Shown: positions 23,850 to 32,430 of the stretch, in pieces
Layout: the number at the start of each line of letters is the position of its first letter
Numbering within the stretch: the first letter of the stretch is position 1
From: JACJYE01 sp964432875
GTDB lineage: Bacteria; Bacteroidota; Bacteroidia; Chitinophagales; Saprospiraceae
Direction of reading: 5' to 3'
Length of the DNA stretch: 64,000 nt
Assembly (NCBI GenBank): GCA_964432875.1
Contig: CAYSPJ010000011.1
Span: forward strand, 3,944 to 67,943
Made by a program: the position numbers and the translations under genes
The notes under the pieces: model-generated
The model's input: only the letters and a program-made list of their open reading frames with translations
What the model was told of the DNA's origin: nothing
Database searches by the model: none

Positions 23850-23893
23850 TGTTTGTGTTAGAGGCAATTCATGAATTGCCTCTAACACAAACA
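23850..23893. repeat. Perfect 44-nt palindrome upstream of the pirin gene
   Basis: The sequence equals its own reverse complement over all 44 bases with no spacer; the centre is TTCATGAA at 23868-23875. It lies between the divergent pirin and GMC oxidoreductase genes. It could be a dimeric repressor site or a hairpin in the pirin mRNA leader. Confidence 0.9.
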
Positions 23894-24076
23894 TTATTCA
23901 ATAAACGTACCACCTGCGAAAGGAGCGCCATTATGTCAGCTCGCGTCATTCTTTGCTGAAATTTTGACAAAGCCTTGTGCGTATTGCCATGATTTTCCTA
24001 GCTTAGCCGCTGGGCAAATTTCTGACCGGAGATTGCTTGGTAAGAAGTAAGAATCAACTATCAAAGATGCAAAAGG

Positions 24077-25786
24077 ATGTACTTTAATTCACAAGGACAA
24101 GACGAACAAACCTACGATGCCATCGTCATCGGCTCAGGCATCAGCGGAGGCTGGGCTGCCAAAGAGCTTTGCGAAAAGGGGCTGAAAACCCTGGTGCTAG
24201 AGCGCGGCCGCATGGTGCGCCACGGCGATTACCCCACGGCGATGACGGAGCCTTGGGAGTTCAAATACCGCAACGGCGTGCCGCCAGTCGCCGAGCTGAC
24301 CCATTACGAGAAGCAAAACCGCACGGGCTACACCATGCGCGAATCTAGTAAGCACTGGTGGGTCAAAGACACGGAGCATCCCTATACCGAGGTGAAGCGC
24401 TTCGATTGGATCCGCGGCCACCATGTGGGCGGGCGCTCCATCATGTGGGGGCGGCACTCCTACCGCCTCAGCGATCTGGACTTCGAGGCCAACGCCCGCG
24501 ACGGCTACGGGGTGGATTGGCCCATCCGCTACCAGGATATCGCCCCCTGGTATGACTACGTGGAGGAGTTCGCCGGCATCCAGGGGCAGGCCGAGGGGCT
24601 GCCGCATTTGCCCGACGGCAAATTTCAGCCACCCATCGCGCTCAACTGCGTGGAGGAGCATCTGCGCGAGAGCATGAAGGCCAACTTCGGCCGCACCCTC
24701 ACCATCGGGCGCACGGCCAACCTGACGCAGGCAATCCACGGCCGTGGCGCTTGCCAGTACCGCAACCGCTGCATCCGCGGCTGCCCCTATGGCGCATACT
24801 TCAGCAGTAATGCTTCCACCTTGCCTGCTGCCGAAAAGACGGGCAATATGACCTTGCGCCCCCACTCCATCGTCCACTCCATCATCTACGACAAGGAGCA
24901 GAAAAAAGCCACAGGCGTGCGCGTGATGGATGCCGAAACCGGAGAGTCCATGGAGTTCTTCGCTCGCATCATCTTCTGCTGCGCTTCGGCCCTGGCCACC
25001 ACGCTTATCCTGATGAACTCGGCCAACGAGGAGTTCCCCAACGGCCTAGGCAACAGCAGCGGCCAACTGGGGCACAACCTCATGGACCACCACTTCCGCT
25101 GCGGCGCTACCGGCATTCATCCGGGTTTTGGCGACCGCTTCTACAGCGGGGATCGGCCTACTGGCTTCTACATCGCCCGCTTCCGCAACCTCGACCGCGC
25201 CAGCCAGCGCAAAGACTATCTGCGCGGCTACGGCTACCAGGGCGCCGGCAGCCGTATGGACTGGACGCAGGGCATCCAGGAGCTCTCTATCGGCCTGGGG
25301 GCCGAATATAAGGCCAAGCTCATCGTGCCCGGCCCCTGGCAGTTGGGCATGAATGCTTTCGGCGAGTGTTTGCCTTACTACGAAAACAAAGTGACCCTCA
25401 ATACCGAGGTGCTCGACAAGCATGGCATGCCAACTCTGACCATCGATTGCGAGTTTAAGGAAAATGAAATGACCATGCGCCAGGACATGATCGAATCAGC
25501 GGTCGAGATGCTGGAAGCGGCTGGCTTCACCGAGGTCAAGCCTTTTGACCAAGGCTCCTGGCCCGGCCTGGGCATCCATGAGATGGGTACCGCCCGCATG
25601 GGGCGCAACCCCAAAACTTCGGTGCTCAACGGTTGGAACCAAATGTGGGATGCGCCTAACGTCTTCATCACCGACGGCGCCTGCATGACTTCCGCTGGCA
25701 ATCAAAATCCTTCCCTCACCTACATGGCGCTGACGGCCCGCGCTGCCGATTACGCCGTGCAGGAATTGAAAAAAATGAATCTCTAA
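24077..25786 (+). CDS. GMC-family FAD oxidoreductase (sugar dehydrogenase type)
   Basis: 569 residues. The FAD-binding Rossmann motif is A-I-V-I-G-S-G-I-S-G-G (about 15-25), with L-E-R-G-R (about 41-45) and H-H-V-G-G-R-S-I-M-W-G (about 115-125). A Cys-rich stretch (C-Q-Y-R-N-R-C-I-R-G-C-P, about 220-231) is typical of bacterial sugar or alcohol dehydrogenases. The catalytic region shows G-I-H-E-M-G-T-A-R-M-G and, near the end, G-N-Q-N-P-S-L-T. It is followed without gap (TAATG) by a gluconate 2-dehydrogenase subunit-3-like gene, so the two probably form one complex that passes electrons to a cytochrome or quinone. The sugar substrate is unknown. The large subunit has no signal peptide of its own and may be carried by the Tat signal of its partner. 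Confidence 0.92.
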   Translation: MYFNSQGQDEQTYDAIVIGSGISGGWAAKELCEKGLKTLVLERGRMVRHGDYPTAMTEPWEFKYRNGVPPVAELTHYEKQNRTGYTMRESSKHWWVKDTEHPYTEVKRFDWIRGHHVGGRSIMWGRHSYRLSDLDFEANARDGYGVDWPIRYQDIAPWYDYVEEFAGIQGQAEGLPHLPDGKFQPPIALNCVEEHLRESMKANFGRTLTIGRTANLTQAIHGRGACQYRNRCIRGCPYGAYFSSNASTLPAAEKTGNMTLRPHSIVHSIIYDKEQKKATGVRVMDAETGESMEFFARIIFCCASALATTLILMNSANEEFPNGLGNSSGQLGHNLMDHHFRCGATGIHPGFGDRFYSGDRPTGFYIARFRNLDRASQRKDYLRGYGYQGAGSRMDWTQGIQELSIGLGAEYKAKLIVPGPWQLGMNAFGECLPYYENKVTLNTEVLDKHGMPTLTIDCEFKENEMTMRQDMIESAVEMLEAAGFTEVKPFDQGSWPGLGIHEMGTARMGRNPKTSVLNGWNQMWDAPNVFITDGACMTSAGNQNPSLTYMALTARAADYAVQELKKMNL

Positions 25787-26385
25787 TGAATATGGACCGT
25801 AGAGAAGCTATCAAAAAAACTGCCCTGCTCACGGGCTTCGCCGTTTCCGGCTCTTTTATCAGCGCTGTACTGCAAGGCTGCCAGCCCGAGGCTAAAAACC
25901 CGCTGGCCGACTGGTCGCCCAGTTTTTTCTCGAAAGAGGATGGCCTGAGCATGGCGGAGATCGCCGAATGCATCCTGCCGCGCACCGACACGCCTGGTGC
26001 GCAGGATGTCTTTGTCCACGAATTTGTGGACCTCTTTGCCAACGACTGCCTGACTGCCGAACTGCGGCAGCCCTTCCGCGATGGCTTCGCCAAACTGCTG
26101 GCCGACTGCCAGCAGGCCAACGGCAAGCCTTTTATCGAATGTAGCCCGGAGGAGCGGCTGGCTTTCCTCAATGCCCAGGATAAGGTCGTGGTCGAATTCG
26201 CCAAGGCCAATCCAGGGCTGGAGCCGAAGGAGTATCCCTTCTTCCTGACCCTCAAGCAGCTCGTCCTGCTCGGCTATTTTACCTCTGAAAAGGTGGGCAC
26301 CGAGGTGTTGGGCTACTTGCCCGTGCCCGGCAAGTACGAGCCCTGTATGCCTTATGTAGAGGGTACGCCCATCTGGGCGACTTGA
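25786..26385 (+). CDS. Gluconate 2-dehydrogenase subunit 3-like protein
   Basis: 199 residues. The start overlaps the stop of the GMC gene by one base. The N-terminus has a Tat-like motif (D-R-R-E-A-I-K-K) before a hydrophobic stretch, then V-L-Q-G-C (Cys32), so Tat export with lipid attachment is possible. The rest fits the gluconate 2-dehydrogenase subunit 3 family: S-K-E-D-G-L-S-M-A-E-I-A-E-C-I-L-P-R-T-D-T-P-G (about 47-69), then F-V-H-E-F-V-D. Such small subunits are needed for export or folding of the catalytic GMC subunit. Confidence 0.9.
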   Translation: MNMDRREAIKKTALLTGFAVSGSFISAVLQGCQPEAKNPLADWSPSFFSKEDGLSMAEIAECILPRTDTPGAQDVFVHEFVDLFANDCLTAELRQPFRDGFAKLLADCQQANGKPFIECSPEERLAFLNAQDKVVVEFAKANPGLEPKEYPFFLTLKQLVLLGYFTSEKVGTEVLGYLPVPGKYEPCMPYVEGTPIWAT

Positions 26386-26612
26386 GAGCCGGGTGATGCC
26401 AAGACAAGCCTGGGGAATGGCTTGGACAACATAAGCAAGCAAGTGGAACGAAGCGACATCCCGGGCGAAGTGGTAAGAGCGGGAGCTTTGTTATGGGCTT
26501 TACACAATGCTAGGGAAAGTCTTCTTCAGCCTGCGGGAATTGGAGAGCAGCTTTCGCCTTTGCAATTTTTGAAGGCAGAGGATTCGTTTATCGTCAACCC
26601 ATAAATGCTGTG

Positions 26613-26981
26613 ATGAACTACGATCAGAAAACCTTTCGCCCCATCCAAAACACCGCCAACGGCGAGACCTCGGGCGAAACGCTATTCCATTACCGCCAAA
26701 CGGGCCGCATCCTCACCGCCGAATACGCTGGGGGGGAAATCCTCGCTGGCCACCTCATCGGGCTGGTGGACGAGCAGGGCAATATCGACATGCGCTACCA
26801 CCAAGTGAACATCCAGGGCGAGCTGATGACCGGCACCTGCCGCTCGACCCCCGAAATCCTGCCCGACGGCCGTATCCGGCTGCACGAAAGCTGGCAATGG
26901 ACTTCAGGCGATGAGTCACGGGGATTCTCGGTCGTGGAGGAGATAGCTGAGCCTGGCAGCTCCCCTGGTTTTTTTGAATAA
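26613..26981 (+). CDS. Small conserved cytosolic protein of unknown function
   Basis: 122 residues from ATG 26613 (a GTG lies in frame just before). The sequence is beta-rich with regular repeats: G-E-T-L-F-H-Y-R-Q-T-G-R-I-L, G-H-L-I-G-L-V-D, G-N-I-D-M-R-Y-H-Q-V-N, and G-R-I-R-L-H-E-S-W-Q-W. Close relatives in Bacteroidota are often labelled N-acetylglutamate synthase. I see no acetyltransferase fold or acetyl-CoA motif and would not use that name. There is no signal peptide. It follows a 227-nt gene-poor stretch. Confidence 0.75.
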   Translation: MNYDQKTFRPIQNTANGETSGETLFHYRQTGRILTAEYAGGEILAGHLIGLVDEQGNIDMRYHQVNIQGELMTGTCRSTPEILPDGRIRLHESWQWTSGDESRGFSVVEEIAEPGSSPGFFE

Positions 26982-27285
26982 AATTGGCTTGCCCCGGGCT
27001 TTCAGCGCTAATTTTTATCTCAATATTATAACCATTGGTTGTCCTTTACCTAACCACAAAATAAGCCTATCTTGCAACCTCCTTTCACCCCCGGCCGTCC
27101 AAAAGGCGCGGCTGCCCTTTTGGGGAGTGTTGCAAGCTGTATTTTTGAGTAAAGCCAAGGAGAAAACGGTGGCGTCTCGATTCAAAAACGCCTAATTTGA
27201 GCTGCAGCATTTCATTTCAAAGGCATAGACCTAAAGCTCATAGCTTTACGAGGCAGTAATCACGAATTGCTAAACAAAAACCATC
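26982..27285. other. 304-nt gene-free region
   Basis: I find no gene with coding character, no clear -7 box and no strong hairpin here. It must contain the promoter of the SDR gene at 27286. Confidence 0.4.
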
Positions 27286-28080
27286 ATGCCAAGACTAACC
27301 AACAAAATAGCCCTCATCACCGGTGCCGCCCGCGGCATCGGCCGGGCCACCGCCGAGCTGTTCCACCGGGAAGGCGCCATGGTGCTGCTGACAGACATCC
27401 GGGATGAAGAGGGGCGGGCTGCGGCCCAAGCGCTTGAGGGCAGGAATGAATACCTGCATCTAGATGTGAAGCACGAAAACGAATGGCGGCAGCTGGCCGG
27501 CTACATCGCCGAGCGCTACGGCCGGCTCGACATCCTGGTCAACAACGCCGGCATCACCGGTTTCCTAGAGGCCAGTGGCCCCTTCGATGCCGAACACGTG
27601 GATGAAGCTTCCTGGGACGAAGTGCACCGCGTCAATTCCACTGGCGTGATGCTGGGCTGCAAATACGCCATCCAGCTCATGAAGGGCCGGGGCGGCAGCA
27701 TCGTCAACATCTCCTCGCGCAGCGGGGTGGTGGGCATCCCGGGAGCAGTAGCCTATGCCGCCAGTAAAGCTGCAGTGCGCAACCACACCAAGAGCGTGGC
27801 CCTGTACTGTGCAGAAAAAGGCTATGGCATCCGCTGCAACAGCATCCACCCAGCCGCCATCATGACGCCGATGTGGGACGCCATGCTGGGCGAAGGTGAG
27901 CAGCGGGCTCAAATCATCAAATCGGTGGAAGCGGGCATCCCGCTAGGCTACTTCGGCGAGCCGCTCGACGTGGCCTACGGCGCTTTGTACCTGGCCAGCG
28001 ACGAGTCGAAGTACGTCACTGGCATCGAACTGACCATCGACGGGGGGATTCTGGCGGGGAGTGAGGCGCGGCCGGAGTAG
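27286..28080 (+). CDS. Short-chain dehydrogenase/reductase
   Basis: 264 residues, a classical SDR with NAD(P)-binding T-G-A-A-R-G-I-G (13-20), structural N-N-A-G about 85-88, catalytic Ser in N-I-S-S-R-S-G (about 140) and Tyr-Lys in Y-A-A-S-K. Asp at the end of strand 2 (L-L-T-D-I-R) suggests preference for NAD. Relatives include glucose 1-dehydrogenases and cyclopentanol dehydrogenases; the substrate here is unknown. The C-terminus ends with the usual Y-V-T-G-I-E-L-T-I-D-G-G. Confidence 0.9.
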   Translation: MPRLTNKIALITGAARGIGRATAELFHREGAMVLLTDIRDEEGRAAAQALEGRNEYLHLDVKHENEWRQLAGYIAERYGRLDILVNNAGITGFLEASGPFDAEHVDEASWDEVHRVNSTGVMLGCKYAIQLMKGRGGSIVNISSRSGVVGIPGAVAYAASKAAVRNHTKSVALYCAEKGYGIRCNSIHPAAIMTPMWDAMLGEGEQRAQIIKSVEAGIPLGYFGEPLDVAYGALYLASDESKYVTGIELTIDGGILAGSEARPE

Positions 28081-28578
28081 GGCCAGGCTGGCCGGATGGC
28101 TGGGGACAGCTGGGGACAAGGCCAGGTTGATGTCTTGGACAAGGTCAGGGAAGTGTCTTTGGCAAGGCTGGGGTAGGACTGGGGACAAGGCTCGGTCCAT
28201 GGCCCAGGTAAATTGGGGATAGGGTTATCTCACTGTGTCCCGTTACCCTTTGCAGTAAATTGAGATTCGATGATTTACAGGCTGTCGGCCAAAAAGCGCC
28301 CTACTTTTTTGCTGAAGCCCAGTAGGCTTGTTGTGATGGGGAGATCATCCCGGTTGAAAATGGTGCTTCTCGACCCGTGCTGTGCCTTCTTTGTCCTTGG
28401 CTTCCAGCCCTCCAAATTGGGCTGAAAAAAAAAGACACAGTTAAATGAACAATCCCTTACAGGCCTGGAAGTAAACTTCTACCTCGCTTTTGAAAGGACG
28501 CCGGAGCAAAACTCCCGCACCAAACCATCCACTACCCCAAGCGGGGCATGGTCCAGCCCATCTCCAGCTCAGGGGCTT
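28081..28578. other. Gene-free region with degenerate GGGGACAAGG-like repeats
   Basis: About 500 nt after the SDR stop with no credible gene. The first 120 nt repeat variants of CTGGGGACAAGG and TTGGACAAGG several times. The rest leads to the contig end at 28633. Confidence 0.5.
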
Positions 28579-28788
28579 AAGGTGCTATATCACCTCACTG
28601 CCATTCAAACTTCCAGCGCCGGAAAGCCTCCATNNNNNNNNNNNNNNNNNNNNNNNNNNNNNNNNNNNNNNNNNNNNNNNNNNNNNNNNNNNNNNNNNNN
28701 NNNNNNNNNNNNNNNNNNNNNNNNNNNNNNNNNAAGGTGCTATATCACCTCACTGCCATTCAAACTTCCAGCGCCGGAAAGCCTCCAT
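28579..28788. repeat. Identical 55-nt ends flanking an assembly gap
   Basis: Bases 28579-28633 and 28734-28788 are identical and flank exactly 100 N (28634-28733). This is the signature of two contigs that overlap and were not merged. The true gap is probably zero and the copy an artefact. Both copies contain the 3' end of the NagB-PIG-L gene. Confidence 0.9.
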
Positions 28789-30675
28789 AGCTTCATACTC
28801 TGCCAAGCCGAGGGTGCGGTAGGCGTTGGCGGTAGCTTGGTTGCGGTCTTCGGCGCGCTGCCAGAACTCACGTTCGTCGGTACCGGGGAAAGGCGGGCGG
28901 TCCTTTTGGGATTGGTGCATAAATACGGCCTGCCTTTTCTTACGCAGCTCTGCCGGGCTAAGGGGCACGGCCATTTCGATTTCGTGGATATTCCATTCGT
29001 GCCAGGCACCGCGGTAGAGCCAGAGCCAGCAATCCTTGATCCAGGATTCACCTTTGAGCATCTCACAGGCGCCGAAGATGGCATCGATACAGACGCGGTG
29101 CGTGCCATGCGGGTCGGCCAGGTCGCCGGCCGCATAGATTTGGTGCGGCTTGATGGCTTTGATTAGTTCGGCAGTGATGCGGATATCCTCGGAGCCCAGC
29201 GGGTTTTTGCGGGGCGTGCCAGTTTCGTAGAAGGGCAAATCCATGAAGTGGATGTGGCTGTCGGGCAGGCCGCAGAAGCGGGCGGCGGCGCGGGCTTCGC
29301 CACGGCGGATTAGCCCTTTCACTTTGCGCACTTCGGCAATATCCGCCTCGCCCGGGCCTTTGTTGTCCAGGAATTTGGCCATTTCGGCATAGCTTTTTCG
29401 GACTTCAGGGCTTACTTCCGGCTGCCCGCCTTGGCTAAATTCTTGCAGGAATTCGATAAAGCGGCGGGCATCGTGGTCGTGTACGGCGATATTGCCCGAG
29501 GTTTGATAAGCCACGTGTACGTCATGGCCCTGGTCCACCAGGCGCAGGAAGGTGCCGCCCATGGAGATGACGTCGTCATCGGGGTGGGGGCTGAAGAGGA
29601 TGACTCGTTTTTTAGCCGGCTTGGCGCGCTCGGGGCGGGTGGTATCATCGGCATTGGGCTTTCCGCCAGGCCAGCCGGTGATGGTATGCTGCAGGCGGTT
29701 GAAGATGCGGATGTTGATATCGTAAGCTGAGGCGTGTTCGATAATCAGATCGCTGAGGCTGTTTTCAGCATAGTCTTCATCCGTGAGCTTGAGGATCGGC
29801 TTATCCAGTTTTTGCGAAAGCCAGATGACCGCCTGGCAGATCAGGTCTTCATCCCAGTTGCACATCCCCACCATCCAGGGGGCCTGGAAGCGCGTCAGCT
29901 CGCCGGCGGCGCCGATGTCGAGATGGGCTTTTACGTTGGGGTGCTTTTGCAGATAGGTAGAGGGTACGGCAGCCGTGATGGGCCCTTCGATCGCCTTTTT
30001 CAATACCGATGCCTTATGTTCGCCCCAGCCCATCAGGTAAATCATACGGGCTTTCATGATGCTTTTAATGCCCATGGTAATGGCGCGGTAAGGCACGTCT
30101 TCCTCGTGGGGGAAATCCTTGAGCGCATCTTTGCGGGTGATGGCATCGAGGCGCACGAGCCGCGTTTGGGAATGCTCCCAGGAGCCCGGCTCGTTGAAGC
30201 CGATATGGCCGGTGCGGCCGATACCCAGCAATTGAATATCAATGCCGCCCAGCGTATCGATCTTCTTTTCGTAATCCGAGCAGAAGCGCTCAATTTGGTC
30301 CATCGGCAAAGTGCCATCGGGGATGTGGATATTTTCCCGCTTGATGTCAATATGGTTGAACAGATACTCATTCATGAAGCGGACGTAGCTCTGCGGCGCG
30401 TCGGGCTGCATGGGGTAGTATTCGTCCAGGTTGAACGTGATGACGTTGTGAAAACTCAGCCCTTCCTCCCGGTGCAGGCGTACCAGTTCCTGGTAAACCC
30501 CAATCGGGGAAGAGCCGGTGGCCAGCCCCAGCACGATTTTTTCGCCTTCTTGCTGCCGCTGGCGGATAGCCAGGGCAATGGACTGTGCGACGTGCTTGCT
30601 GCCTTCCGAAGAGGAGCCCCAAATTTTTACCGATATTTTTTCCAGCGACTTGAGTTGATAGCGTAGGCGTTCCAT
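28750..30675 (-). CDS. nagB: Glucosamine-6-phosphate deaminase fused to a PIG-L deacetylase
   Basis: 641 residues. Residues about 15-270 are a NagB isomerase-deaminase domain: L-A-T-G-S-S-P-I-G-V-Y (about 50-60), F-N-L-D-E-Y-Y (about 81-87) and G-I-G-R-T-G-H-I-G-F-N-E-P (about 150-162). After a linker, a PIG-L/LmbE metal-dependent deacetylase follows from about 370 with S-P-H-P-D-D-D-V and later D-P-H-G-T-H. NagB turns glucosamine-6-phosphate into fructose-6-phosphate and ammonia; the PIG-L domain would remove N-acyl groups from amino sugars, so the fusion could do two successive steps. Such fusions are known in Bacteroidota. A -7-like TAGCTTTA lies upstream on the minus strand. The 3' end lies 17 bases inside the contig after the gap. 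Confidence 0.92.
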   Translation of the reverse strand: MERLRYQLKSLEKISVKIWGSSSEGSKHVAQSIALAIRQRQQEGEKIVLGLATGSSPIGVYQELVRLHREEGLSFHNVITFNLDEYYPMQPDAPQSYVRFMNEYLFNHIDIKRENIHIPDGTLPMDQIERFCSDYEKKIDTLGGIDIQLLGIGRTGHIGFNEPGSWEHSQTRLVRLDAITRKDALKDFPHEEDVPYRAITMGIKSIMKARMIYLMGWGEHKASVLKKAIEGPITAAVPSTYLQKHPNVKAHLDIGAAGELTRFQAPWMVGMCNWDEDLICQAVIWLSQKLDKPILKLTDEDYAENSLSDLIIEHASAYDINIRIFNRLQHTITGWPGGKPNADDTTRPERAKPAKKRVILFSPHPDDDVISMGGTFLRLVDQGHDVHVAYQTSGNIAVHDHDARRFIEFLQEFSQGGQPEVSPEVRKSYAEMAKFLDNKGPGEADIAEVRKVKGLIRRGEARAAARFCGLPDSHIHFMDLPFYETGTPRKNPLGSEDIRITAELIKAIKPHQIYAAGDLADPHGTHRVCIDAIFGACEMLKGESWIKDCWLWLYRGAWHEWNIHEIEMAVPLSPAELRKKRQAVFMHQSQKDRPPFPGTDEREFWQRAEDRNQATANAYRTLGLAEYEAMEAFRRWKFEWQ

Positions 30676-30827
30676 GTTTTATTTGGATTGTTTTGAAGGC
30701 CTAAAGCTAGGTAAAAGCTGGAAATTGAATGGCACTCCGGGAAGATTTAATTGCCGTAGTGTGCTTTGCTTGGCTTTGTAGCAAAAAAGAAAAAAATGAG
30801 CATAAAGCCAAAAGAGCCCAAAGATAT

Positions 30828-30866
30828 CCGGGAAGTTTCGCTGACACATGCAGCGAAACTTCCCGG
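30828..30866. repeat. Perfect 16-bp inverted repeat after lolA
   Basis: Arms 30828-30843 and 30851-30866 are perfectly complementary with a 7-nt loop. It lies seven bases beyond the lolA stop codon. The core CGGGAAGTTTCG is related to the TTTCGGGAAGC palindromes at 17323 and 47016. It probably ends or stabilises the lolA transcript, though no T run follows. Confidence 0.8.
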
Positions 30867-30873
30867 GAATAGC

Positions 30874-31557
30874 TTAACCTCTCAAATCTTCGATGTGGAA
30901 ACCAGGATACTTTGCCTTGTCAAAAGAGAAGTGCCCGGCTGGCAGTGGCTTGTTGGGCGTCAGTTTGTCGAGGGTGAGTTTGTAGCGGGAACCATCGCGG
31001 CCGAAGGCTTCAACACTAAGCAGGTCGCTGGTTGCTTTGTTGACATTCATGCGCAGCTTGGTATATTCGGCGTTGCGGTCCATCGGCTTGAATTCGATCT
31101 GCTGTACGGTGATGCCGCTGCTGGCAAATTCGTTGGTGATGAAATAGATAAATTCGCCCTTATCGTAAAAGTTGAGCAAGGATTCGGGTGATAGGAAGGA
31201 GCCGGCCATCTCTTCCTCATCCGGCATGTCCATGATCTGGACTTCCTTATTTTGCTTCATGACCATCCAAAGAGCTTTGCCATCGGAGATGACCTCCTGG
31301 CCTGCGATGTTCACGCGGTATTTGCTGCCCTGCTGCGCCAATGAGCCCTTTTGGCTTTCTACGGGTTGGTTGGGGAAGGTGATATCCAGGGTGAAATTAG
31401 CCTCCAGGGTCTGGTAGCTCTGGAAGCGCTTGCGTATTTTTTCCAGCACTGCCTTGGCCTTGGGGTCGGATTCATCTTTGGTAGTCAGTGCGCCCTTCTG
31501 GGCAAAGGTTGGGGCGGCTAAAGCCAGGAGGACCGCGGCAAAAAGTAACTTCTTCAT
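30874..31557 (-). CDS. lolA: Outer-membrane lipoprotein carrier protein LolA
   Basis: 227 residues from ATG 31557, which gives a clean signal peptide (M-K-K-L-L-F-A-A-V-L-L-A-L-A-A, cleavage after F-A-Q). The LolA/LolB half-barrel fold is indicated by A-N-F-T-L-D-I (about 53-59), the strand pattern G-S-L-A-Q-Q-G-S-K-Y-R-V, and L-W-M-V-M-K-Q-N-K-E-V. LolA carries lipoproteins through the periplasm from LolCDE to the outer membrane. In Bacteroidota LolB is usually absent. The gene stands alone, flanked by a palindrome downstream. Confidence 0.9.
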   Translation of the reverse strand: MKKLLFAAVLLALAAPTFAQKGALTTKDESDPKAKAVLEKIRKRFQSYQTLEANFTLDITFPNQPVESQKGSLAQQGSKYRVNIAGQEVISDGKALWMVMKQNKEVQIMDMPDEEEMAGSFLSPESLLNFYDKGEFIYFITNEFASSGITVQQIEFKPMDRNAEYTKLRMNVNKATSDLLSVEAFGRDGSRYKLTLDKLTPNKPLPAGHFSFDKAKYPGFHIEDLRG

Positions 31558-31794
31558 GGATTTGGTTTCGTTTAATATTTTCAAGACGATACGAGGGCGC
31601 TGCCGCCCTTTTTCCAATACGCTATGAAAACGCCTGGAGTGTTCAGTTATTGACTGTGGAACAGGGGAAAGGGGGTTAAAGTTTCATTAATTTTTCAGCT
31701 GTGTTGGGCGTGGCTAGTTGCTGCAGCTCGTCAGAAACATGGATTTCTTCGCAACCTGTGGCGTTCATACACGGTCTTATTGGTAAAAAAGGAC

Positions 31795-32325
31795 ATGCGC
31801 CGATTACGACTCTATATCGCCCTGAGCCTGGATGGCTACATCGCCCGCCCAGACGGTTCGGTGGGCTGGCTTTCCGTAGTGGAAAAAGAGGGGGAAGACT
31901 ATGGCTACGCCCAATTCATCTCCACCATAGACACTACTTTGATGGGCTACCAGACTTATGCCCAGGTGCTGGGGTTTGGGGAGTTTCCATACGGGCAGTT
32001 TAAAAACTACGTCTTCACCCGGCAACAGCGCCAGCCGGAGGGCCTGCCGGTCTCTTTCATTACTGAAGACCCTGCCGCCTTTACCCAAGGCCTCAAAGCG
32101 CAGCCTGGCGGCGACATTTGGCTCATCGGCGGCGCGCAGATCAATGCCTTGCTGCTCCAGGCGGGGCTGATCGACGAGCTCATTCTGTCTTACGTGCCCA
32201 TTGTGCTGGGCGAGGGTATCCCATTATTTGGCAGGCAGCCAGCGCTATTATCAAAATGGGTACTGGAAAAGCAGCAGGCTTATACAACGGGCTTATTGCA
32301 GGCTGTTTATCGCAAAGGGGATTAG
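31795..32325 (+). CDS. Dihydrofolate reductase family protein (RibD C-terminal type)
   Basis: 176 residues from ATG 31795; an in-frame TTG at 31780 is less likely. The DHFR-like fold is shown by L-Y-I-A-L-S-L-D-G-Y-I-A (about 5-16), L-M-G-Y-Q-T-Y about 50, D-I-W-L-I-G-G-A-Q-I about 106-115 and the terminal strand motif. These proteins are NADPH-dependent reductases related to the RibD reductase domain; they are not the essential FolA enzyme. The substrate is unknown. Confidence 0.88.
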   Translation: MRRLRLYIALSLDGYIARPDGSVGWLSVVEKEGEDYGYAQFISTIDTTLMGYQTYAQVLGFGEFPYGQFKNYVFTRQQRQPEGLPVSFITEDPAAFTQGLKAQPGGDIWLIGGAQINALLLQAGLIDELILSYVPIVLGEGIPLFGRQPALLSKWVLEKQQAYTTGLLQAVYRKGD

Positions 32326-32350
32326 TCGAGCGCGACCACTGCGCGAGAAA

Positions 32351-32410
32351 AATGCCCCTGCCAGAGGCGCATTTTTGTTCAAAAAACAAAAAATGTCTAG
32401 CTTGCAGGGG
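32351..32410. repeat. Long two-part hairpin upstream of the cyclase gene
   Basis: Outer arms TGCCCCTGC (32351-32359) and GCAGGGGCA (32402-32410) enclose a second A/T-rich stem (CATTTTTGTT with AACAAAAAATG). It lies between the DHFR-like gene and the sensor-cyclase start at 32431. It may terminate the first gene or fold in the leader of the second. Confidence 0.6.
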
Positions 32411-32430
32411 CAAAAACGACTTTTCCATTT

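Noticed and set aside
26422..26604. Possible 60-codon gene before 26613
   Set aside because: It overlaps the dispersed repeat seen also at 6886 and 9521, so it is unlikely to be a gene.
28490..28822. Open frames running through the gap at 28634
   Set aside because: They depend on undetermined bases and on the duplicated contig end.
29734..30666. 310-codon open frame opposite the NagB-PIG-L gene
   Set aside because: It lies wholly antisense to a gene with clear NagB motifs, and its translation has no family features.
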